Source: Burkholderiales bacterium RIFCSPLOWO2_12_FULL_65_40 (GTDB lineage Bacteria > Pseudomonadota > Gammaproteobacteria > Burkholderiales > Burkholderiaceae_C). From it: a stretch of DNA of 49,674 nt. Position 1 is the stretch's first letter; every line of letters begins with the position of its first letter. The DNA is taken from assembly GCA_001770955.1 (NCBI GenBank), contig MESL01000039.1, forward strand, positions 1 through 49,674, written 5' to 3'. The notes below the pieces were generated by a model. That model was not told the origin of the DNA and made no database searches. It saw nothing but the letters and a program-made list of their open reading frames with translations. The position numbers and the translations under genes are program-made. Of this stretch, positions 18,214 to 25,140 are shown piece by piece.

Positions 18214-18962
18214 CAGTGGGCCTCCGTGGCCACCAAAGGCGCTGCGTGCTGACCCGCCGGGTGCGGGTTGGGGGTGTCGCTGTCGACCACACCATCGACA
18301 AAGCGCACGATGCGCCGGGCGTACGCGGCCATGTCGGCCTCGTGCGTGACCATGATGACGGTGATGCCGTGCTCCTGGTTCAGGCGCCAGATCAGTTCCA
18401 TGATCTCCAGGCTGCGGTGCGTGTCGAGGTTGCCCGTAGGTTCGTCGGCCAGCAGCACGGCAGGCTCGGTGACGATGGCGCGCGCGATGGCCACGCGCTG
18501 CTGCTGACCGCCCGACAGCTCGGCGGGGGTGTGGTGCTCCCAGCCCTTGAGGCCCACGGCGTCGAGCGCGCGCGCAGCCGCCGCGTGGCGCGCGCGGGCC
18601 TGTTCGCCCCGGTAGAGCAGGGGCAACTCAACGTTCTCTTGCGCCGAGGTGCGTGCCAGCAGGTTGAAGCCCTGGAACACAAAGCCAAAGTAGCGCCGCC
18701 GCAGGCGCGCCCGCTCGTCGCGCGAGAGCGACTCCACATGCACGCCCTGGAACAGGTATTGGCCGGTGCTGGGTCGGTCCAGGCAGCCCAGCGTGTTCAT
18801 GGCCGTGGACTTGCCCGAGCCGCTGGGGCCCATGATGGCGACAAAGTCGCCCTGGGCAATGTCCAGATCCACGCCCTTGAGCGCCTGAAAGGCCAGTGCG
18901 CCTTCGCCGTACACCTTGGTCACGCCGCGCAGGCGGATCAGGGGCTGGGCCACAGTGCTCAT
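18213..18962 (-). CDS. MacB-type ABC transporter ATP-binding protein
   Basis: A 249-residue ABC ATPase of the LolD/MacB class. Walker A is GPSGSGKST, the signature is LSGGQQQR, Walker B is AVLLADEPTGNLD, and the H-loop is VTHEAD. It powers the permease encoded next, driving mechanotransmission rather than membrane-channel transport in this family. The C-terminus carries a ~20-residue tail beyond the ATPase core. Its start overlaps the macA stop by 4 nt (ATGA) and its stop overlaps the permease start by 1 nt. Confidence 0.93.
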   Translation of the reverse strand: MSTVAQPLIRLRGVTKVYGEGALAFQALKGVDLDIAQGDFVAIMGPSGSGKSTAMNTLGCLDRPSTGQYLFQGVHVESLSRDERARLRRRYFGFVFQGFNLLARTSAQENVELPLLYRGEQARARHAAAARALDAVGLKGWEHHTPAELSGGQQQRVAIARAIVTEPAVLLADEPTGNLDTHRSLEIMELIWRLNQEHGITVIMVTHEADMAAYARRIVRFVDGVVDSDTPNPHPAGQHAAPLVATEAH

Positions 18963-20314
18963 GGCGCGGCCCCGCTGCTGCGCTGGTCGGTGATGACGGC
19001 CATGCCGGGCTGCAGCTGATCGCTGCTGACCTCGGTCATGCGGCCGTCGCTGATGCCCACGGTGACGTTGACCGCCTTGGGCACACCGTCCTGCAGCACC
19101 CAGATCGGGCGGGTCTTGCCCGCCGCATCGCTCTTGCCGTTGCCCCCGGCACCCCGGCGCCCGCCCTGACGCGGCAAGCGCGGCATCAACTGCGACATGA
19201 TGCCGCCGCCCGATGACGCGGCGGGGCCTGCGCCCCCCGGTGGTTCGGCAGCGGTCACGGGCGTGAAGCGCAGCGCGGTGTTGGGCACCAGCAGCACGTC
19301 GTTGCGCTCGGTGGAGGTGATGGTGGCCGCCGCCGTCATGCCGGGGCGCAGGCTCAGGTCGGAGTTGTCCACCTGCAGCCAGGAGATGTAGGTCACGACG
19401 TTGTCGGTCTTGGTGGAGCCGTAGGCCACGCGGGTGATTTTGGCCGGGTACTGGCGCGAAGGGTAGGCGCTGACGGTGAAGCTGGCTTTCTGCCCCACCT
19501 GCACGGAGCCCACATCGGCCTCGTCCACGTTCACCTGCAGTTGCAGGTGCGCCAGATCTTCGGCCACGGTGAACAACGTCACGGCCTGCAGCGACGCCGC
19601 CACGGCGTTGCCGGGGTCCACGCTGCGCGTGAGCACCACGCCGTCGATGGGCGAGCGGATGGACGCCTTCGCCAGATTGGTCTCGTCGGTGGAAAGCGCC
19701 GCCTTGGCGTCTTCGACGCTGGCGCGGGCGCTGGTTTCATCGGCCCGGGCGCGCTCCACGTTGGCGCGGCCCGCATCGAGTTCGGCTGCCGAGGGCACCT
19801 TGCCGCCGGACAGGCGCGCCACTTCTTCGAGGCGCGCCAGGCCGGCCAGCACCTCCTTGGTGGTGGCCGCCGCCTGCGCCAGCCGCGCATGGGCCGAGGC
19901 CAGCGAGGCACGCGAGCGCAGCACCTGCGACGACAGCTTGGCGGTGTCCAGCTCCACCAGCACCTGGCCCTTTTTCACCCGGTCGTTCACGTCCACCAGC
20001 ACGCTGCGCACCGTGCCCGACAGCTCGCTGCCCACATTGACCGAGCGTGTGGGCTGCAGCGTGCCATTGGCCGAAACAGTGAGTGTGAGATTGCCACGGC
20101 GCACCTCCTCGGTGACGTAGGTGGGCGCGGCACTGGTGCGCTGCTGCGCCTGCCAGTACCAAAACCCGCCCGCCACCAGCACGGCGACGGCCAGCCCGCC
20201 CCACAGCACGGGGCGTTGCCACCAGCGCCGGGGCAGATCGCCGCCCAGCAGGGCCTGCAGATCGGCGGGAGGGGTCTTGGCGGTGGCGGGGGTTGTTTTT
20301 TCGGTGCTTGTCAT
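18959..20314 (-). CDS. macA: MacA-like periplasmic adaptor (membrane fusion protein)
   Basis: A 451-residue adaptor. A single N-terminal anchor helix (about 36-54) is followed by a barrel-sandwich half-motif, a long Ala-rich alpha-hairpin (about residues 110-200), the second lipoyl half (SIRSPIDGVVLTRSVDPGNAV) and a beta-barrel domain. Residues ~370-410 form a Gly/Pro-rich insertion. It links the MacB permease to the outer-membrane factor. It is the second gene of the operon, 60 bp after the outer-membrane factor gene. Confidence 0.92.
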   Translation of the reverse strand: MTSTEKTTPATAKTPPADLQALLGGDLPRRWWQRPVLWGGLAVAVLVAGGFWYWQAQQRTSAAPTYVTEEVRRGNLTLTVSANGTLQPTRSVNVGSELSGTVRSVLVDVNDRVKKGQVLVELDTAKLSSQVLRSRASLASAHARLAQAAATTKEVLAGLARLEEVARLSGGKVPSAAELDAGRANVERARADETSARASVEDAKAALSTDETNLAKASIRSPIDGVVLTRSVDPGNAVAASLQAVTLFTVAEDLAHLQLQVNVDEADVGSVQVGQKASFTVSAYPSRQYPAKITRVAYGSTKTDNVVTYISWLQVDNSDLSLRPGMTAAATITSTERNDVLLVPNTALRFTPVTAAEPPGGAGPAASSGGGIMSQLMPRLPRQGGRRGAGGNGKSDAAGKTRPIWVLQDGVPKAVNVTVGISDGRMTEVSSDQLQPGMAVITDQRSSGAAP

Positions 20315-20374
20315 GGTCAGAGCCTGTGGACGGTCATTGCAGGGGGTACAGGGCGCAAGGGCAGCGGCGGCGCC

Positions 20375-21790
20375 TCATTGCCAGCCTCCGCCCAGTGCCT
20401 TGTACAGGCGCACATGACCCAGAGCGACATTGGCCGCGCTAGTGGCCACGCCGTCCTGCGTGGACAGCAGGGTGCGCTGGGTTTCCAGCACCGCCTGGAA
20501 GTCGATCAGGCCGCTCTGGTAGCGGTTCTGTGCCAGCAGTGCGGCGTTGCCTGCGGCCTGTGCGGCGGCCTGCAGGCGCACCTGACGCTCGCGCTCGCCC
20601 TGCAGGGCCACCAGGGCGTCTTCCACCTCCTGAAGGGCGGCAAGCACGGTGGCTTCGTAGCCCACACGCGCCTGCTCCAGCGCGGCCTCCTGCACGCGCA
20701 CCTGGGCGCGGGCTGCGCCGCCGTCGAACAACGGCACCGAAATGCCGCCCAGCAGCGCGTGCGCCACCGAAGCCCCGTTGCCCAAGGCCCCCAGCGTGAG
20801 CGCCCGCAGCCCCAGCGAGCCGCTGATGCGAAAGCTCGGATAGCGGGCCGCATCAGCCTGCGAGACCCGGGCCAGCGCGGCGCTGATGCGCTCCTCGGCC
20901 TGGCGCACATCGGGGCGCTGTCGCAGTGTTTCGGCCGGAAAGGCCAGCGCCAGATCGTCCGGCGGGGCGGGCGTGGCCTGCGGGGCGTCGAGCTGCGCAT
21001 CGAGCGCGCCGGGCGCCTGGCCCGTCAGCACGGCCAGTGCGTGGCGGGTTTGCGCCAGACTGGTCTGCAGTTGCGGAATCTGCGCCGCCGTCTGCTCGGC
21101 GGCGGCACGCGCCTGCTCGGACACCAGCGAGGTGCTCAAACCGGCCTGCACGCGCCAATCGGTGATCTGCAGGGTCTCGCGCTGGCTGGCCAGGTTGCGG
21201 CGCGCGATAGCCAGGCGCTCCTGCACGCTGCGCAGCGTGAGGTAGTTCACCGCCACTTCGGCGGCCAGCACCACTTGCGCCTGCTCCAGGCCGGCCTGCG
21301 CAGCGCGCACATCGGCCGCACTGGCACTGACGCCGGCGCCCAGACGGCCAAACACATCGGGCTCCCAGCTCGCGTCCAACCCCAGCTGGAAACTGTTGCC
21401 CGTGCTGCCGCCGGAACGGCTGCGCTGGGCCGAGCCCGACGCATCCACACCGGGCAGCAGGGCCGCGCCCTGCACATCCGCCTGGGCACGCGCCTGCTGC
21501 AGCGCCGCCCGTGCGCTGCGCACGCTGGTATGGGCCTGCAGCGCCTGGGTGACCAGCGCGGTAAGTTGCGCATCACCCCAACGCTGCCACCAGGCAGTCA
21601 GGGGCGTGGCGGCAGCGCCGGGTGCGCCCGTGGACACCGGTGCTGACGCCCAGGCCGTCGGAACGGCCAGGTCGGGCACAGACGTGCCGGGCGGTGCCAT
21701 GGCGGCACAGCCTGTGAGCAACACCAGCGCGGCCAGCAGCCCGGCGGCCAGAGGCGGGCGCGTGCGGGAACAAGGAGAAGGCATGGTCAT
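20375..21790 (-). CDS. Outer-membrane efflux lipoprotein, NodT/OprM family
   Basis: A 471-residue TolC-like factor when started at the ATG of 21790. A lipoprotein signal ends LVLLTGCAAM, so the Cys is expected to be lipidated. Two repeats of the outer-membrane efflux domain follow, with WWQRWGDAQLTALVTQAL near the start and RQRPDVRQAEERISAALARV in the middle, both typical of NodT/OprM. It provides the outer-membrane duct for MacAB. Another ATG occurs at 21784 and a longer frame reaches 21826; the signal peptide favours the two nearer starts. Confidence 0.9.
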   Translation of the reverse strand: MTMPSPCSRTRPPLAAGLLAALVLLTGCAAMAPPGTSVPDLAVPTAWASAPVSTGAPGAAATPLTAWWQRWGDAQLTALVTQALQAHTSVRSARAALQQARAQADVQGAALLPGVDASGSAQRSRSGGSTGNSFQLGLDASWEPDVFGRLGAGVSASAADVRAAQAGLEQAQVVLAAEVAVNYLTLRSVQERLAIARRNLASQRETLQITDWRVQAGLSTSLVSEQARAAAEQTAAQIPQLQTSLAQTRHALAVLTGQAPGALDAQLDAPQATPAPPDDLALAFPAETLRQRPDVRQAEERISAALARVSQADAARYPSFRISGSLGLRALTLGALGNGASVAHALLGGISVPLFDGGAARAQVRVQEAALEQARVGYEATVLAALQEVEDALVALQGERERQVRLQAAAQAAGNAALLAQNRYQSGLIDFQAVLETQRTLLSTQDGVATSAANVALGHVRLYKALGGGWQ

Positions 21791-21896
21791 GGATTCACAA
21801 TCGGGCGCCCCCATCGAAAAGGGCACTGAAGACCATTGTGCCGGGCCGGTCTGTCAGGACCGCGACCGGCGTGTGAAGTGCAGGTAAAGCCTGCGG

Positions 21897-22556
21897 TCAG
21901 TGTTTGCGCGCCAGCGCCCGCAGCGCCTGGTGTGCCGGCCGGTCCAGACAGCGCGCGAGCCACCCGGACGTCACCGGAAACTCCTCCATCAGCGCACGCG
22001 CCGGACGCGCCCAGCCCAGCACGCTGGCCAGGCACAGGTCGGCCACGGTGAAGCGCTCGGCCGCCACATGCGCCTGGCCGTGCGCCTGCTGCTGCACCAG
22101 GTGCTGCTCCAGCACCCGCAGGGGAACGCGCAGGCGCCTTTCGGCGGCCTCGGCCAGTTCGGGCTTGCGCTCGTCGGCGGGCATGGCCACACGGTGCATC
22201 AGCACGGTCAGGGCGTCCTTCTCCAGCTCGGTGACGGCCCAGAAGCTCCAGCGCAATGCCTCGGCGTCTTCGCGCGGCGTGGCCGGGGCGATGTCGGAGC
22301 CGTCGCCCCGGCCATGCTGCCGCACCACGTAGAGCGTGCAGGCCATGCTCTCCCACACGGCCACATCACCCTCAGGCCGGTGGTCCACCAGCACGGGAAT
22401 GTGGCCGTTGGGGTTGAGCGCCAGAAACTCGGGCGTGCGGGTGGCGCCCCCCTGGTAGGGGGTGTGCACATGCTCGAAGGCCAGCCCCAGCTCGGTGGCG
22501 GCCCACAGCGGGCGCACGGCTCGGGATGCGGCAATGCCGTAGATCGTCAGACCCAT
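21897..22556 (-). CDS. Glutathione S-transferase family protein
   Basis: A 219-residue GST. The N-terminal thioredoxin-like domain shows IAASRAVRPLWAATELGL, the cis-proline loop NPNGHIPVLVD and the glutathione-binding WESMACTLYVV; the C-terminal helical domain contains FTVADLCLASVLGWA. It probably conjugates or reduces small electrophiles using glutathione, with the substrate unknown. CAAGGAGA lies ahead of the ATG. It follows DUF2788 on the same strand with a 49-bp gap, so read-through is possible. Confidence 0.9.
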   Translation of the reverse strand: MGLTIYGIAASRAVRPLWAATELGLAFEHVHTPYQGGATRTPEFLALNPNGHIPVLVDHRPEGDVAVWESMACTLYVVRQHGRGDGSDIAPATPREDAEALRWSFWAVTELEKDALTVLMHRVAMPADERKPELAEAAERRLRVPLRVLEQHLVQQQAHGQAHVAAERFTVADLCLASVLGWARPARALMEEFPVTSGWLARCLDRPAHQALRALARKH

Positions 22557-22605
22557 GGGGGAATGTCTCCTTGGAGAAAGAAAGAAGGCGAAAGTGAAGA
22601 CACCG

Positions 22606-22818
22606 TCAGCGCTCCAGCCACCACTGGATCAGGTACTTGGCCAAAAACCCGAGGAAGCCCACACCCAGCCCGAGAAAAAGCACAAAGGTGCCAAACCGGC
22701 CGGCCTTGGATTCCCAGGCCAGGTGCCCGATGATGAAGACCATGAAAAGAATGAAGGCCCCGACCCCGTAGGTGAGGAAAAAGGCCGATAACTGCGCTTC
22801 GGTGTATCCAAAAATCAC
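22606..22818 (-). CDS. DUF2788 small membrane protein
   Basis: A 70-residue protein with two hydrophobic helices, beginning MIFGYTEAQLSAFFLTYGVG and containing WESKAGRFGTFVLFLGLG. The length and this pattern match DUF2788, a small inner-membrane family of unknown function. The start codon is a GTG at 22816-22818 that overlaps the TGA of the DUF2189 gene as GTGA, so translation is probably coupled. No ATG is available in a sensible position. Confidence 0.82.
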   Translation of the reverse strand: MIFGYTEAQLSAFFLTYGVGAFILFMVFIIGHLAWESKAGRFGTFVLFLGLGVGFLGFLAKYLIQWWLER

Positions 22819-23681
22819 GATGCCATTCCATTGCGTTGCGTGGCGTCTTCCCCTGCTGCCGGACCGCCCGGCTCGCGCTGCGGGAGGCTGGAGGCATCGA
22901 CCAGGTCGCGGTAGGCATGCCAGCTGGCGTGCCCCAGCAGCGGCATGACCACGGCCAGGCCGATCAACAGGGTTGCCATGCCCAGCATCGTCAGCGCCAG
23001 AATGATCGCGGTCCACATCGCCATGGTGGCCGGATTGGCCAGCACCGTCTGCCAGCTCGTGAGCACGGCCTGCCACAGCGAGGCCTGCCGGTCCAGCAAC
23101 AGCGGGATGGACACTACGCTGGAGGCGAAGATGGGCGCCGCCAGCAGGCTGCCCAGCGCCAGCCAGAGGGTGAACAGCGTGCTGTCCTGCGCCAGCACCA
23201 CATGCACGATGAAATCTGCGGGTGTGCGTATCGGTGCAGGCGCCAGCAGGGTGATCAGCGCGGAAGAAATCAGCACCCAGCCCGTGGCCGCCAGCGCCAG
23301 CAGCGCGCCGAACTGGACAAGGCACCAGTAATCATTGCCCCACTTGGTGTCGCGGTGGCTGCTCTGCCAGAACAGCCAGGTGCGCACGACCGCTGCGGCA
23401 TTGGCGGGCTCGCCGCGCTCGAGCGCCCGGCTCAGCACATAAAAGCTGGTGGCCAGCACCGGCGCCACCACCAGAAAGCCCGACAGCGCACCAGCGAGCA
23501 GCCAGAAACGGTCATGGGCCACGGCGGCAATCACCATGCCGAGCCCCGCCAGCAGCACCCCGTGGACCACGCTGATAGCGCCTGCACGCACCATGTCGCG
23601 CCAGCCCAGAGCCAGCCAGGCCAGGGGCCGGGTGAAGGCGATGGAACGCACCTGGGGCAGAAAGAAAGCTTGGATGGGCAT
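22815..23681 (-). CDS. DUF2189 integral membrane protein
   Basis: A 288-residue protein with about six hydrophobic segments. It begins MPIQAFFLPQVRSIAFTRPL with LAWLALGWRDMVRAG, and contains SFYVLSRALERGE, all typical of DUF2189 (annotated in some genomes as cytochrome c oxidase-associated membrane protein). Its function is not established. The C-terminal ~30 residues are hydrophilic. It lies 45 bp downstream of the HAD gene and overlaps DUF2788 by 4 nt, suggesting a HAD-DUF2189-DUF2788 transcript. Confidence 0.87.
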   Translation of the reverse strand: MPIQAFFLPQVRSIAFTRPLAWLALGWRDMVRAGAISVVHGVLLAGLGMVIAAVAHDRFWLLAGALSGFLVVAPVLATSFYVLSRALERGEPANAAAVVRTWLFWQSSHRDTKWGNDYWCLVQFGALLALAATGWVLISSALITLLAPAPIRTPADFIVHVVLAQDSTLFTLWLALGSLLAAPIFASSVVSIPLLLDRQASLWQAVLTSWQTVLANPATMAMWTAIILALTMLGMATLLIGLAVVMPLLGHASWHAYRDLVDASSLPQREPGGPAAGEDATQRNGMAS

Positions 23682-23726
23682 GGGCAGGTGGTTAGAAAAA
23701 AAGAGAATGAATCCGTGGGAACGGGC

Positions 23727-24491
23727 TCAGGCGAGCAACCGGTGCAGTTCGTGCAGGCTTGCCACAGTGGCATGGGGGGCATGGTCATCGTGCGGCCAGG
23801 CGGTCCCCTCACGGTTGAGCCACACCGTCTGCATGCCCGCCCGCAGCGCCCCGACGCCATCGAGGTGGGCATCGTCCCCGATATGCAGGACCTGCGCCGC
23901 ATCCACGCCCGCAGCGCGCGCAGCCGTGTGGAAAATGCGCGCATCGGGTTTGGCAGCGCCTGCTTCGCGAGCGCTCACGGCAGCATGGAAATAGCGCCCC
24001 AGACCCACACGGTGCACATCGGCATTGCCATTGGACAAGGCCACCACCGGCCAGCGGCTGCTGAGGTATTCGAGCGCGGGCACGGCATCTTCAAACAGAT
24101 CGACCCGCTGGCGCTCGGCAAAAAACACATCGAATGCGGGCTCTGCCAGTGCCGGACTGTCTCCCGCCTGCGTGAGCGCCAGGCGGATGGACTCCCGGCG
24201 CAGCGCACTCAGATCGTGGACCAGATCCGGGCGCAGGTGGTTCATGCGCTCGCGAAGGGCGCGCAACGCCCCCGGCACTGCATACAGGGCGTGCGTGGCG
24301 GGCGCATGTTCGGCCAGCCAGGCCTGCAGCACCGATTCGGCCCTGGCAATGGTGGGCCAGATGGGCCAGAGCGTGTCGTCCAGATCCAGCGTGATGGCGC
24401 GAATGCGGGAACAGTCGAGGGTGGCAGAAAACACGGCAGACAGCACCAGAACAAAGGGAAGTGGTTGGGCCGGAGAACCGGCAAATTCCAT
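23727..24491 (-). CDS. HAD-superfamily hydrolase (subfamily IA, YigB-like)
   Basis: A 254-residue phosphatase-fold protein. HAD motif I is TLDLDDTLWP (catalytic Asp pair), motif II is ALSNGNAD, the motif III lysine lies in AKPDARIF, and motif IV is IGDDAHLDGVGA. It probably dephosphorylates a small metabolite such as a sugar phosphate or flavin nucleotide precursor. The start is uncertain: the ATG at 24491 gives ~30 residues before motif I, and a GTG at 24434 would shorten it. The longer open frame to 24905 is antisense to the DUF2946 gene and was rejected. Confidence 0.88.
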   Translation of the reverse strand: MEFAGSPAQPLPFVLVLSAVFSATLDCSRIRAITLDLDDTLWPIWPTIARAESVLQAWLAEHAPATHALYAVPGALRALRERMNHLRPDLVHDLSALRRESIRLALTQAGDSPALAEPAFDVFFAERQRVDLFEDAVPALEYLSSRWPVVALSNGNADVHRVGLGRYFHAAVSAREAGAAKPDARIFHTAARAAGVDAAQVLHIGDDAHLDGVGALRAGMQTVWLNREGTAWPHDDHAPHATVASLHELHRLLA

Positions 24492-24603
24492 ACCGAGAAT
24501 ACCGCACGCAGCCAAGGACTGCTCGCCCGCCGCTGCAAAACCGCACGCCCTGTTGGCAGCGTATTCTTGCGCGCGAGACCGAGAGTCTTTCAGGCCTTGA
24601 TGC

Positions 24604-25041
24604 ATGACAAGGACACCAACGACGCCGGGCGCCACAATCCCCGCCGTGACATCCCGCACCCCCCGCTTCGGAAACCGCCCCTTGGCCATGGTTCTGGCCA
24701 TGCTGGCGCTGTTTGCCCAGCTCTGGGTGGGGCAGATCAGCACGGCCCACCTGGGGCAGATGCTGTCACAGCAGGCCCCGTGGGGCGATGTCTGCACCGT
24801 GCAGACCCCCCTGCACACCGAGGACGCGCCGGACGGCCCCCAAGGCCATGCCATGGGCAGCGCACTCAGCTGCCCGGTTTGCGCCGTGGCAGGGGCCGGG
24901 TTCACGCCGGGCTCCGTCCCGGCGGTGGTGGCCCGCCTGCAGGCCGAAGCAGGCTACGACTTTGCATTCACGTCCGTGCCCGCACGGGCGCCGCGGCACG
25001 CCAACATGCGTCCGCCAGCGCAGGCCCCTCCCACGGCCTGA
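24604..25041 (+). CDS. DUF2946 domain-containing protein
   Basis: A 145-residue protein with one hydrophobic segment near residues 27-43 and a CPVC motif near residue 90, preceded by several His residues (HTEDAPDG, GHAMG). DUF2946 proteins are often encoded beside copper-related TonB receptors and contain His/Cys that could bind metal, as is the case here with the OprC-like gene following. Function is not established; a copper-handling role is inferred from context. The region to 25141 contains a perfect hairpin. Confidence 0.82.
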   Translation: MTRTPTTPGATIPAVTSRTPRFGNRPLAMVLAMLALFAQLWVGQISTAHLGQMLSQQAPWGDVCTVQTPLHTEDAPDGPQGHAMGSALSCPVCAVAGAGFTPGSVPAVVARLQAEAGYDFAFTSVPARAPRHANMRPPAQAPPTA

Positions 25042-25065
25042 ACTGAAAGTCTTACTCACTTGGTG

Positions 25066-25095
25066 GTACCCGCAGCCCCTCCTGGCTGCGGGTAC
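25066..25095 (+). terminator. Perfect 12-bp stem-loop between DUF2946 and the copper receptor gene
   Basis: GTACCCGCAGCC (25066-25077) and GGCTGCGGGTAC (25084-25095) are perfectly complementary with a 6-nt loop. Only three Ts follow, so it may be a weak terminator, an attenuator or an mRNA processing/stability element controlling the downstream receptor. Confidence 0.55.
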
Positions 25096-25140
25096 TTTCC
25101 GCGCGGGCCAGCGCCTGCCGCCTCTTCCTGCTTCACTGCC

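Noticed and set aside
23727..24905. 392-residue version of the HAD hydrolase
   Set aside because: The extension is antisense to the DUF2946 gene and unlike HAD N-termini; a start at 24491 or 24434 gives a normal length.
22836..25046. Very long plus-strand open frame opposite DUF2189, HAD and overlapping DUF2946
   Set aside because: It is antisense to two recognisable genes, is rich in Gln/His/Arg typical of shadow frames in high-GC DNA, and matches no family.
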